A stretch of 64,000 nucleotides of DNA, taken from NCBI GenBank assembly GCA_947498505.1, contig CANMKG010000002.1:310001-374000 (forward strand). The letters are read 5' to 3'. Of this stretch, positions 1 to 8,894 are shown one piece after another. Position 1 is the stretch's first letter. The number at the start of each line of letters is the position of its first letter. The DNA is from an uncultured Maribacter sp. (GTDB taxonomy: Bacteria; Bacteroidota; Bacteroidia; Flavobacteriales; Flavobacteriaceae). The position numbers were made by a program, and so were the translations under genes. Below the pieces are notes generated by a model. It worked only from the letters and a program-made list of their open reading frames with translations. It did not search any database and was not told the origin of the DNA.

Positions 1-945
1 AAATTGGAAATGATTCAAAGGTCAACTACAATTAGTTCTAAAGAGCTTTCATATGTTAACGCACAGTTACGCAAGAAAATAGAAAATCAAAAAAAGGTAT
101 TTGTAACATTAAGTAAAGTGGTTAGTGTTATGGATAATTCAGAAGACGAGGGAGAAGTAAATCAAAATCATAATGAAGTAGATCCTATAAAATTGGCAAC
201 TAAAATTGAGGAACAAACCAATAAAATTTTACAACTTACTGAAGAACGAAAAAATCTTTTAAAAGATTTAGAAGAGCAAAATGAGTCATTGAATAATTAT
301 GCACATATGGTTTCTCACGATTTAAAGTCGCCTATAAGAAACATGCACACTTTAATGAGTTGGATTATTGAAAAGGAGCATAATAAGTTTTCTGATGAAA
401 GTAAATTTAATTGCGACTTGGTAAATCAAAATTTGGTTAAAGTAGATAACCTTATTGAAGGTATTTTGCGCCATGCAACACTAGAGGATTATGAAGAAGA
501 AAAAACAAATATATCATTGGCTGATTTAATTGATGAAATTAAAAACACCATATACATACCAGATAACATTGAAATAATAATAGACGGGGAACTTCCTGTT
601 TTACATAAAGATAAATACAAGTTAGAACATTTGTTCAAAAATTTATTTACCAATTCAATAACTGCAACAGAGGGTGTAGAAAACGGACAAATTATAGTTA
701 AGGCTTCTGATAAAGATGATTATTGGGAGTTTAAGGTAAGAGATAATGGCAAAGGAATCGCTAAAAAATATCAGAATAATATTTTTGATATGTTCACGAA
801 ACTTGAGAATAACGCAAAAGCAACCGGAATTGGGTTGGCTTTGGTAAAAAAAATTGTAAATATATATGAAGGAAATATTTGTTTGGAGTCTGAATTGGAT
901 AAAGGAACAGAAGTGTCCTTCACGATTAAAAAAGAAGTAGTATGA
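1..945 (+). CDS. Sensor histidine kinase, 5' end outside window
   Basis: The frame is open to base 1, so the N-terminus and any sensor domain are probably missing; the first in-window Met is at base 10. Numbering from the TTG at base 4, a charged coiled-coil stretch (about 15-95) leads into a HisKA dimerisation helix with the phospho-acceptor His105 in the HDLKSP motif. A HATPase domain follows with N-box (LFKNLFTNS), G1 (DNGKGI) and G2 (GIGLAL) motifs. No membrane segment is visible in this part. The stop overlaps the next start by 4 bp (ATGA), which implies translational coupling to the Hpt gene. With the following regulator it forms a phosphorelay, probably controlling the polysaccharide genes downstream; that role is inferred from position only. 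Confidence 0.9.
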   Translation, partial: KLEMIQRSTTISSKELSYVNAQLRKKIENQKKVFVTLSKVVSVMDNSEDEGEVNQNHNEVDPIKLATKIEEQTNKILQLTEERKNLLKDLEEQNESLNNYAHMVSHDLKSPIRNMHTLMSWIIEKEHNKFSDESKFNCDLVNQNLVKVDNLIEGILRHATLEDYEEEKTNISLADLIDEIKNTIYIPDNIEIIIDGELPVLHKDKYKLEHLFKNLFTNSITATEGVENGQIIVKASDKDDYWEFKVRDNGKGIAKKYQNNIFDMFTKLENNAKATGIGLALVKKIVNIYEGNICLESELDKGTEVSFTIKKEVV

Positions 946-1265
946 CGACTGAGAAACCAAATTTGAACTATATAAAAGAATTAGCTGGAGGTGATAGCTC
1001 ATTTGAACAAAAGTTTTTGGACATTGTTAAAAATGAATTTCCGGTTGAAAAAAAGGAATATCTAGACTGTTTAAATAGAAGGGATAATAATGCAACGGCC
1101 GAGATTGTGCACAAACTAAAACACAAATTAAATATTCTAGGATTACAAGATGGGTACCGCTTGGCTGTTGGGTATGAGGAGGAACTTAAATGCGGAGATT
1201 ACAAGCTTAAAGATGATTTTTTAAGTGTTCTTAACGTAATAGATAATTATATTTTAACCATTTAA
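942..1265 (+). CDS. Stand-alone Hpt (histidine phosphotransfer) protein
   Basis: A 107-aa all-helical protein with an Hpt-like signature around His57 (EIVHKLKHKLNILG), where family members usually read HxLKG. Hpt proteins shuttle phosphate between receiver domains. Placed between a kinase and a LytTR regulator with 4-bp and 2-bp junctions, it is very likely co-translated with them. The kinase shows no receiver domain of its own in the visible part, so phosphate must pass through a receiver encoded elsewhere; the receiver::GT2 fusion at 13467 is one candidate within the window, but this link is only inference. Confidence 0.8.
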   Translation: MTTEKPNLNYIKELAGGDSSFEQKFLDIVKNEFPVEKKEYLDCLNRRDNNATAEIVHKLKHKLNILGLQDGYRLAVGYEEELKCGDYKLKDDFLSVLNVIDNYILTI

Positions 1266-1267
1266 TT

Positions 1268-1981
1268 ATGAACTGCATAATTGTAGATGACGAAGCTACA
1301 GCCAGGGCAATAGTAAGCAAAATGTGTTCTGATACTCAAAACATGAATGTTCTTGAGGAGTTTTCTAGTGCCATTGATGCCATAAAATTTTTAAACAAAC
1401 AATCTGTAGACGTTGTTTTCTTGGATATCCATATGCCAACGTTTACAGGATTTGATTTTGTTGAAACCTTAAAAGAATCGCCTAAAATTGTATTGGTTAC
1501 TTCTGATAAAGAATTGGCTACTCAGGCATTTGAATATGAAAATATTGTAGACTATTTGGTTAAGCCAATTACGCAAGAACGTTTTAATAAATCTGTGTCT
1601 AAAATTACCACAGCATTAAATAACCAAATAATACTTAATTCAGCGGAGAACAAGCCTGTAAAGCAAAATAATGAGCTATTTATAAATATAGACCACCGAT
1701 TAATAAAGTTGAAATTTGATGAAATTTTGCTTATTAAAGCTTTAGGTGACTATATTAATATTAAGACGGAAAAGGAAGATTATAAAGTACACACTACTTT
1801 AAAAAAGATTAAAGAAAAACTTCCGCAAAATACTTTTGTGCAAACGCACCGTTCGTATATAATAAACTTCACTAAAATTATTGATATTGAAGATAATAGT
1901 GTGTTAATAGCTAAAAATGTAGTGCCTATTAGTAGGTCAAGTAGACCTGAATTAATGCAACATTTAAATTTATTAAAATAA
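1268..1981 (+). CDS. LytTR-family response regulator
   Basis: 237 aa. The N-terminal receiver domain has the acidic pair D7/D8, phospho-acceptor Asp53 (FLDIHMP) and the conserved Lys in DYLVKP. The C-terminal LytTR DNA-binding domain (about 135-237) has the typical LIKALGDYINI and FVQTHRSYIIN segments. It starts 2 bp after the Hpt stop, so it is the output gene of this operon. LytTR regulators usually bind paired 9-10-bp direct repeats upstream of target genes; I could not identify such repeats with confidence in the adjacent intergenic regions. Confidence 0.92.
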   Translation: MNCIIVDDEATARAIVSKMCSDTQNMNVLEEFSSAIDAIKFLNKQSVDVVFLDIHMPTFTGFDFVETLKESPKIVLVTSDKELATQAFEYENIVDYLVKPITQERFNKSVSKITTALNNQIILNSAENKPVKQNNELFINIDHRLIKLKFDEILLIKALGDYINIKTEKEDYKVHTTLKKIKEKLPQNTFVQTHRSYIINFTKIIDIEDNSVLIAKNVVPISRSSRPELMQHLNLLK

Positions 1982-1996
1982 CCTTATTTAATATTT

Positions 1997-4069
1997 CTAT
2001 TTTGATTCAATCTGCCTTTGTAGTTTAGCGTAAAACAGAGGCTTTTTAGTAAATAGCCATTTTACTTTTAGACCTATTTCGGTAAATTCAAAGCCTGCAG
2101 CAGTAGCAGATGCTATATTACTATATTTACCATAAATATTTCCAGAAAGGCGTTTAGAAAATTGATGTTTTACACCTGTTTCTGCTCTAAATATAACTGT
2201 CATATCATCTTCCTCTACCTTTTGATACCCAGAAGCTGCACTTAACATAACCTCAGTATTTTCCCATAGTTTTCCTCGAATGTCACCAAAAAGTTCAACT
2301 GCCTGATATTTTGATGGGCTAAAGTATATTGTAGGAACTTGGTTCTCAAAACTTAGGTATTGATAGTTAACACCAACCTTTGTTGCTGGTTTTTTGAATA
2401 GATTGTAGTATAAAGAGGTGAACAATAGATTGCGAGTATTAGCATCTGTTTGCTCCGTGTATATAAGCTGGGTATACCATCCTAAATTAAATGTAGTACC
2501 CATATTATAAGTAAGCCCGTAATTATTCATTACAATCTCTCTTTCAATAAGGTCTGCATTAAAACTTTGAACTTCACGAGTATATATTAAATCTAAATTC
2601 TGAAGTCTAAATGGTTGTGTTTGTAGACGTACATCCAAAACAGGTTGGTCAAATGTTTGTTCGGTAGAGATAGACTTGTTAATGCCAAATATTGTTTTTA
2701 GGTTGGTTTTTGGTATTAACTTGTATTGGAATCCGGCAATCATAATATGTGATGTTGCTTTGTTTTGTGTAACGGTATTTTCCGTTGTTCTGTATTGATA
2801 TGAAAAATTGGAAGAAAACTTTGTGGACATAAAAAGGTCGGTAGAAGTTTTACTGGAATAAGCCGTATTATTACCATTGTCAAAGGTGTAGGTAGCATGC
2901 TCTTCCACACTTGGAGTAAATTTTAAATCTAGTTTTTCAATAAAATTCATGGCATCTTTTTGGTTTTTGTAAATAACCAAAGTTTGTTTTGCCGCTTTAT
3001 ATGCAGGAATAATTTTGTCCGACGCAAAAAGTGCGTTAGCCATACCTAAATTTCCATCAAAAGAGGTGCTATCGTTTGCCAATATTTTGTCATAGTTATG
3101 CATGCTTTTTTTAAATTTAGCGGTATACATACCTAAGGTAGCATCTAGAGCCATTATCCAATTTCTGTTTGGGTCAGCATTGGACAAGCTATCAATTAAT
3201 TTTTGCGCAGTTCCAAATTTTTTATTCCATATTAATGCCTGTACATATCTGTTATAGGTTTGTTCGGTAAGTTTTTTGTCGTCTAAAGCTTTTACTTGTT
3301 GTTTGGACTCGGTTGCAATTTGTAATGCTTTTTTATCTTTTTCTCCAATGTGTTCTGCTAAAGCAATACCGTTTAGAGCTATAATTGAATCTTTAGCGTT
3401 CGTAGCGTACCTTTTGTAAGTGTTTTTGGCTTTTTCTACCTCCTTAGTAATTAAGTATAGGTTGGCTAAGTTTTGAATTGCATCCTTATCTTCAGGAAAA
3501 TCCGTAAATATTTTTTGAAGTAATTCTTCTCCTTTTTTGTATTGCTGAGCATTTACATATTTGTTAGCATAGCCTAGACGCATATATTTTTTTGATACCA
3601 GTGCACTTTTGTTTTCCGGATCTAAGGCAATAGCTTTTTCAACCCATTTTAGAGCTTCTTTGTATTCTTGTAAATTACTTAAGGTATTAGCAAAACCTAA
3701 AACGGCACCAAATTTATCTGGATAATCTGTAACTAGTTTTTTATATAAAGGTTTGGCTGACTTATAGTCTTTTGCCCATAAAAAGGATTCGTTATAATTA
3801 ATTTCAACTTCAAAATCCCCAGGATTATCTTTCAAGAGTTCAGAAAATAACGCATTAGCTTTTAAAGGTTCTCCACTTAATCCAACGGCTCTTCCGTAAC
3901 ACAATTTAGCAGTTTTATTATCAGGGTTGTCTTTTAAAAAGTCTTCAAAAAAGCTTTCTGCATTCTCAAAATTTCCCTTTTCCAAAAGGCTAAATCCTTT
4001 ACTCATATCTCCCTGAGCCCTTATAGAAAGGGATAAAATAAAAAGTACTATAAAAGTGTATTTATACAT
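1997..4069 (-). CDS. TPR-repeat outer-membrane beta-barrel protein (polysaccharide export porin-like)
   Basis: I start at the internal ATG at 4069 because it gives a clean signal peptide (MYKYTFIVLFILSLSIRAQ); the upstream extension to 4141 is not signal-like. The mature protein has about ten TPR-like helical repeats (residues about 20-390), then an amphipathic beta-strand region of about 290 residues ending in a barrel-like strand rich in aromatic residues. TPR plus C-terminal barrel is the layout of outer-membrane exporters of synthase-dependent polysaccharides (BcsC, PgaA, PelB), although this barrel also resembles YaiO-type proteins. It converges on the LytTR operon and diverges from the STAS/flippase operon. 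Role in export is inferred from architecture and neighbours. Confidence 0.75.
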   Translation of the reverse strand: MYKYTFIVLFILSLSIRAQGDMSKGFSLLEKGNFENAESFFEDFLKDNPDNKTAKLCYGRAVGLSGEPLKANALFSELLKDNPGDFEVEINYNESFLWAKDYKSAKPLYKKLVTDYPDKFGAVLGFANTLSNLQEYKEALKWVEKAIALDPENKSALVSKKYMRLGYANKYVNAQQYKKGEELLQKIFTDFPEDKDAIQNLANLYLITKEVEKAKNTYKRYATNAKDSIIALNGIALAEHIGEKDKKALQIATESKQQVKALDDKKLTEQTYNRYVQALIWNKKFGTAQKLIDSLSNADPNRNWIMALDATLGMYTAKFKKSMHNYDKILANDSTSFDGNLGMANALFASDKIIPAYKAAKQTLVIYKNQKDAMNFIEKLDLKFTPSVEEHATYTFDNGNNTAYSSKTSTDLFMSTKFSSNFSYQYRTTENTVTQNKATSHIMIAGFQYKLIPKTNLKTIFGINKSISTEQTFDQPVLDVRLQTQPFRLQNLDLIYTREVQSFNADLIEREIVMNNYGLTYNMGTTFNLGWYTQLIYTEQTDANTRNLLFTSLYYNLFKKPATKVGVNYQYLSFENQVPTIYFSPSKYQAVELFGDIRGKLWENTEVMLSAASGYQKVEEDDMTVIFRAETGVKHQFSKRLSGNIYGKYSNIASATAAGFEFTEIGLKVKWLFTKKPLFYAKLQRQIESK

Positions 4070-4460
4070 AATTATAAAAAGTAAGTAAATTATTACAAAA
4101 CCATAACGTGTGTTTTGATAGATTATGCGATAAAAACACATTTTGGGTAATTTTTTTTATAACGATGATTTTTTTTGTTTGAGTGTTAAGGTGTTTTAAA
4201 TGATGTAAATTGTTGGTAATCAGGGTTTTTTAAGTTTTTTGAAAGTGTTTTTTTTAGTAAGTCACTATAAATTCTATAAGAAGTGGTTATCAGTAATGTT
4301 GGGTTATTATTAATCTTTTATACCTATAAATGAGATAAGGTTTTGAAGGTTTAAAAAGCAAAAAATAGGAAAAATACTACAATAAAAAGAAGAAATAACG
4401 TTATGTATAAACCTTCTTTTGGTAAATACGAATCATTAACTATTTAAAAAAATAAACAAA
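4070..4460. other. Intergenic region between divergent genes
   Basis: About 390 AT-rich bases separate the TPR/barrel gene from the STAS gene. It must hold promoters for both directions. I see no clear TAnnTTTG box, no strong hairpin and no convincing LytTR-type direct repeat. It is long for this gene-dense window and is the natural place for regulator binding. Confidence 0.5.
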
Positions 4461-4763
4461 ATGGCAATTGAAATTAAAGAGAAAAGCGGAATGTTCGAAG
4501 TTTTAGGAAGTATTTCATCACAAAATATGACCTCATTAAAAAACTATGTGGAATCTGTTATTCTTTCCTCTGATAGTATAGTCTTAAACATCGAAAAAGT
4601 AAACGAAATTGATAGAAGTGGGGCTTTTATGTTAGAGAAACTTTATAAAAATGCTGTTTACAAGAATAAGATAATATCAATTATAGGGAGACAAAATAAG
4701 AAGATTACCGAAATGATGATGAATACCAAAACCCACTACATCTTAAGCAATGACCGCGTTTAA
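4461..4763 (+). CDS. STAS-domain protein (anti-anti-sigma-like)
   Basis: 100 aa, spanning a single STAS fold. The segment NEIDRSGAFML carries Ser53 in the DRSG position where SpoIIAA-like proteins are phosphorylated by a serine kinase. No membrane segment. It overlaps the flippase gene by 14 bp, so the two are translated together. Such proteins act as phosphorylation-dependent partner-switch modules; here it may gate the polysaccharide machinery rather than a sigma factor, since no anti-sigma kinase is nearby. That role is inference. Confidence 0.75.
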   Translation: MAIEIKEKSGMFEVLGSISSQNMTSLKNYVESVILSSDSIVLNIEKVNEIDRSGAFMLEKLYKNAVYKNKIISIIGRQNKKITEMMMNTKTHYILSNDRV

Positions 4764-5997
4764 ACTTGTATTAAAAAAAATATCTCCAGAGCAATGGTTT
4801 ATGGGGAGTGTTCTTCTAGTTAATGGAGGAAACTATTTATATAATTTGTTTTTAGGTAGAATTCTTGGCCCAGCGGCATTTGCCGAGGCCGCGTTGTTAG
4901 TTACCCTTTTATTGGTGTTATCCTTTATGGGAATGACTTTTCAATTGGCGACTGCAAAATTCGCTGTTATATTCTCTGGAGATGAATGGAAAAGTTTTAG
5001 GAATAAAATATATAAACAAGCAAGTTATTTTGGATTAATTGTGGGGTTATTAATACTAGTTTTTTCTAAAAAACTGCAAGTATTATTTAACACCGAAAGT
5101 CATTGGATGTTTGTTGTGTTTGCTATTGGGATTCCTTGTTATTTTTTTATGAGTGTAAATCGAGGGACTTTTCAAGGGCAATTAAAATTTAATAAACTAT
5201 CTATTACGTATCAAACCGAAATGTGGAGCAGGTTGCTCATAACTATGGCTTTGATATTTTTAGTGCCCATGCAACCAGGTATTCTGGTAGCTTTAGGAAT
5301 ATTAATTTCATTTTTATTTGGGCTATTCCCTTCAGATGTAAAAGGACTGTCATTTAGTGGGGCTACAACAATGCTACCGGAGAACTCCAAAAGAGTTTCG
5401 CAGTTTATTTTTCTAACAGCTTGTTACGAACTCACTCAAATAATAATAAACAATAGCGATGTACTTTTAGTAAAACACTATTTTGAAGCTCATGAAGCGG
5501 GTTTATATGCTTCGTTAGCTTTAATAGGTAGAGTTGTATATTTTGTTGCATGGATGTTTGTTATGTTGTTATTACCTACTGTTGTGCAAAAACAGAAAGA
5601 TGGTGAACCTACAGCTCCAATTTTGTTTAAATATGTGTCCTATATAGGACTGCTCTCAGCAGCAATTGTTGTTACCTGTTATTTATTTCCAGATCTGATA
5701 ATCACACTAATGTTTGGAGATGCTTATACCTCAGTAGCAACGTTATTATGGCAGTATGCTTTAGCAACATCGTTGTTTGCAATATCTAACATATTTGCAT
5801 ATTACTTTTTATCATTAGATCACTATGTACCCGTAATTCTTTCAGGTGTACTAGGAATGTCTCAAGTGTTTTTAGTAGCCTTTTTTCATGAAAATTTGGA
5901 AATGGTTGTGCATATGCAAATTATAGCAATGTCTATTCTTTTGGTGGTGCAAATTATCTATTTCATTAATAAAAAGAAGTTGTCAAAAAAAACATAA
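4750..5997 (+). CDS. Polysaccharide flippase (MATE/MVF superfamily, Wzx/PelG-like)
   Basis: 415 aa, almost entirely hydrophobic with about 12 predicted membrane segments and short charged loops. It opens with the NGGNYLYNLFLGRILGP motif typical of lipopolysaccharide or exopolysaccharide flippases. It begins inside the STAS gene and lies 50 bp before a GT4 glycosyltransferase, the pairing seen in PelG/PelF and Wzx loci. It probably moves a glycan or carrier-linked oligosaccharide across the inner membrane. Substrate unknown. Confidence 0.88.
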   Translation: MTAFKLVLKKISPEQWFMGSVLLVNGGNYLYNLFLGRILGPAAFAEAALLVTLLLVLSFMGMTFQLATAKFAVIFSGDEWKSFRNKIYKQASYFGLIVGLLILVFSKKLQVLFNTESHWMFVVFAIGIPCYFFMSVNRGTFQGQLKFNKLSITYQTEMWSRLLITMALIFLVPMQPGILVALGILISFLFGLFPSDVKGLSFSGATTMLPENSKRVSQFIFLTACYELTQIIINNSDVLLVKHYFEAHEAGLYASLALIGRVVYFVAWMFVMLLLPTVVQKQKDGEPTAPILFKYVSYIGLLSAAIVVTCYLFPDLIITLMFGDAYTSVATLLWQYALATSLFAISNIFAYYFLSLDHYVPVILSGVLGMSQVFLVAFFHENLEMVVHMQIIAMSILLVVQIIYFINKKKLSKKT

Positions 5998-6047
5998 ACA
6001 TATTAACCAATTCATAAAACCCGGATTAAAATCTAAACCTACATATT

Positions 6048-7256
6048 ATGAAGTTAGCTATAGTAACCGCTTATCCTCCAAGTAAAGTAACACTTACTGA
6101 ATATGGATATCATTTAGTAAAACATTTTCGATTACAGGATCAAGTAACTGAGATTGTATTAATCACTGATAAAACAGCAGAACCCAAAGATTTAAATTTT
6201 GAAGAAAAAGGATGCAAGATTACAGTGAAAGAAGCATGGAGTTTTAACAGTTATCGTAATATTTTTAAAATAAATAAGGCGATATTTCAAACAAAACCAG
6301 ACGCCGTATTGTTTAATCTTCAATTTTTAAAGTTTGGTGATAAAAAAGTACCTGCGGCTTTAGGGTTGTTACTTCCATTTATTTGTAAAATGAAAGGGAT
6401 ACCTACCATATCATTATTGCATAATATTCTTGAAAAAGTAGATTTGGCTAATGCAGGGTTTACTAATAACAAGCTATTGCAAAAAATATACAATTTTATT
6501 GGAACTACGTTAACGCGTTTTGTTTTGGCGTCCGATATTGTGGCCGTTACTATTAGTAAATATGTAACAACATTACAAGAAAAGTACAAAGCCAATAATA
6601 TTGAATTGGTTCCTCATGGTGCATTTGAAACACCGCCAGAGCCAGATTATGACTTGCCAAAAGGACCTAAGCAAGTAATGGCTTTTGGGAAATTTGGAAC
6701 ATATAAAAAAGTTGAAATTTTAATTGAGGCGGTAGAGCTTATTAGACAGCGAACTTCCGAGGATATTGAGATTGTAATTGCTGGAACGGATAGCCCCAAT
6801 ACTCCTGGTTATTTAGAGAGTATGGCAGAAAAATATTCGCATGTTTCGCAATTGCGTTTTACAGGTTATGTTGCTGAAGAAGATGTACCTAGAATTTTTG
6901 GAGACAGTGCAGTAGTCGTTTTCCCGTATACATCAACAACAGGTAGTTCAGGTGTTTTACATCAGGCGGGTAGTTATGGTAAAGCAGTTTCGCTACCAGA
7001 CCTTGGTGATTTAAGCATATTAGTAAGAGAAGAAGGGTATAGGGGTGAGTTTTTTGAGCCCGAGAGCGTGGATTCTTTAGCAGAAGCTGTTGAAAATATT
7101 TTAACAAATGATGCTTATAGAAGAAGTTTAGGGAAGTCTAATTATCAGGCAGCATGTTCTTTACCAATGTCTACAATTACAGAAATGTACATAAATCATT
7201 TTAATGATATTAAAATGAAAAAAGAAGGAACCTTATTGGAGAGCGAGAATAGTTAG
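6048..7256 (+). CDS. Glycosyltransferase family 4 (GT-B fold)
   Basis: 402 aa, cytoplasmic. The C-terminal half has the GT4 signature: VMAFGKFGTYKKVEILIEA (start of the nucleotide-binding domain), IVIAGTD, RFTGYV and a retaining-GT E-x7-E-like stretch around FFEPESVDSLAEAVE. The N-terminal domain carries an acceptor-side pattern starting MKLAIVTAYPPSK. Last gene of the STAS-flippase-GT4 unit. Donor and acceptor sugars cannot be read from sequence. Confidence 0.9.
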   Translation: MKLAIVTAYPPSKVTLTEYGYHLVKHFRLQDQVTEIVLITDKTAEPKDLNFEEKGCKITVKEAWSFNSYRNIFKINKAIFQTKPDAVLFNLQFLKFGDKKVPAALGLLLPFICKMKGIPTISLLHNILEKVDLANAGFTNNKLLQKIYNFIGTTLTRFVLASDIVAVTISKYVTTLQEKYKANNIELVPHGAFETPPEPDYDLPKGPKQVMAFGKFGTYKKVEILIEAVELIRQRTSEDIEIVIAGTDSPNTPGYLESMAEKYSHVSQLRFTGYVAEEDVPRIFGDSAVVVFPYTSTTGSSGVLHQAGSYGKAVSLPDLGDLSILVREEGYRGEFFEPESVDSLAEAVENILTNDAYRRSLGKSNYQAACSLPMSTITEMYINHFNDIKMKKEGTLLESENS

Positions 7257-7281
7257 TATATAGATTATATTTAGGTTAAAT

Positions 7282-7316
7282 GGGGAGAATAGCTTAGGCT
7301 TTTCTCCTTATTTTTT
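7282..7316. terminator. Possible weak terminator between convergent genes
   Basis: A short hairpin (GGGGAGAA paired with TTCTCC) followed by a T-rich run on the plus strand lies just after the GT4 stop and overlaps the 3' end of the convergent hydrolase gene. Confidence 0.4.
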
Positions 7317-8894
7317 ATCATCATCTTTCTCTTTAGCTTCTCCTAGTTTAAACATCCAATGGTTGGAGAGAATTTTATACGATGGCTTTATATTACCAAG
7401 CGAGTCAATACAGCCAAAAAAGTGTTGTTTTTTAGTTTTCCATGGAAGCCTTCCAGCAACCGAACTTGGTACTTTTTTAAAATCGTATAAGGTCCAGAAC
7501 ATAAATGGGATACCTTCTTTTGCCAATAAGTCTTGCATTTTTTTGTAGTAGTTAAATTGGTCGTTTTCATCGTATCCCCGGTACAAATTCCATAAACCAT
7601 TGTATGATGATAGTCCATATTCCTGTAACACCTTAGGTTTATGGGGTACAGCTTTTTTAAGAACATCATGCGCCTCTTTAAATTTATCAAGCTCTCTATA
7701 ATAATGGTACGAAACAAAATCTACTTTATCTGCTAATTCAATCCCAGCTTCAGGGGAAGACCATCCAATGGTTATAGGATGAGTTTTGTCCCATTTTTTA
7801 ACGTTCTCAATCATTTGATTTAGCCAGCTTAATACCCGTTGACGATTTCTGGATTCAAAATCCAAATCTGGTTCGTTTTTTATATCCCATGCTAACAGAG
7901 CAGGGTGATTTTTTACCGCCTTAATAATGGTTTCTGCGTGACGGTGTGTTAATGTCCAGTTAGACACATCATAATCACCATAAAAATCAAATAGTGTTAT
8001 CAGTACATCTAGTTTGTTTTTATGAGCAACATCTAAAAGGGTTTTTAAATGATTTAGTTTTTTATAATCTACCTTGTTTTTACCAAAATCTTCATATTGA
8101 ATAAACACTCTAATAGTGTTTAATCCCATTTTGTGTATAATTTGAAAATCTTGATTTAAGATGGAGTCACTAAATCTTTTTCCAAAAGTGTCCCAAGGAG
8201 AATCTTTAGGATAATAGTTAATTCCTTTTAACCGTTTAATTTTATCTAAGTTATCTGTGATGTTTCTTTCAACCACTTTTGTTGTGTCAACGGGAGTTGG
8301 AATTTCCTTTAGGTGTCTTATCCGCCAAAAGCCATCTTCTAAAAGCATCATTACTTGATAGCTGGTGGTATCTTTTTCTGTGTATAGCAATTTTTCTCCT
8401 TCATAGGTTTCTTGATATTCTTCTACATTATAGTCCTTAAACACAACCATAGTGCCATCAGCCGTGTAAAAATCCAATGAAGAATTATGACTTAAGGTTG
8501 TTCGTTTATACCAATTATTATTTTTGACATTTAGATCTATGTTTTCGTATAATCTTGCACGAGCACTGTCTGTATAAAAGTCTTCAACACCATAACGGTC
8601 GTTTTTTTTGTAAGCAATGTTACGAACATGCCATGCATTCATGTAATCGTTGGTAATTTCGCCAAGGGCCTGCTGTTCCATTGGCCTTCCCTGATTTTTA
8701 AGGTTTTCCCATGTGAGACTTGGTTTATAAACATCTTCCATTGGCACTTCTAAATGTAGCATTGAAGTTTTGTCTGCTCCTGTATTCATAAAAGCCCATG
8801 CAGCACCTATTCCTGAAATCACTAGAGCATTTATGGCCACAAAAGTGACAATAAGAATAGTTCTGTATAACGTTTTATTTAACTTAATTGTCAT
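7308..8894 (-). CDS. Membrane-anchored clan-A glycoside hydrolase with NTF2-like domain
   Basis: 528 aa. One N-terminal membrane segment (about 11-36) anchors a periplasmic protein. Residues about 75-200 look like an NTF2-like domain, similar in style to one in the 1029-aa neighbour. Residues about 220-510 form a GH5/GH2-like TIM barrel: acid/base Glu341 in KNEPD and nucleophile Glu425 in LQEYG, with the expected RVFIQYE and VSYHYY segments between. It overlaps the lipoprotein gene by 11 bp and is the last gene of a three-gene operon. In synthase-dependent systems a periplasmic hydrolase trims or releases the polymer; that is the likely job here. Substrate unknown. Confidence 0.82.
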   Translation of the reverse strand: MTIKLNKTLYRTILIVTFVAINALVISGIGAAWAFMNTGADKTSMLHLEVPMEDVYKPSLTWENLKNQGRPMEQQALGEITNDYMNAWHVRNIAYKKNDRYGVEDFYTDSARARLYENIDLNVKNNNWYKRTTLSHNSSLDFYTADGTMVVFKDYNVEEYQETYEGEKLLYTEKDTTSYQVMMLLEDGFWRIRHLKEIPTPVDTTKVVERNITDNLDKIKRLKGINYYPKDSPWDTFGKRFSDSILNQDFQIIHKMGLNTIRVFIQYEDFGKNKVDYKKLNHLKTLLDVAHKNKLDVLITLFDFYGDYDVSNWTLTHRHAETIIKAVKNHPALLAWDIKNEPDLDFESRNRQRVLSWLNQMIENVKKWDKTHPITIGWSSPEAGIELADKVDFVSYHYYRELDKFKEAHDVLKKAVPHKPKVLQEYGLSSYNGLWNLYRGYDENDQFNYYKKMQDLLAKEGIPFMFWTLYDFKKVPSSVAGRLPWKTKKQHFFGCIDSLGNIKPSYKILSNHWMFKLGEAKEKDDDKK

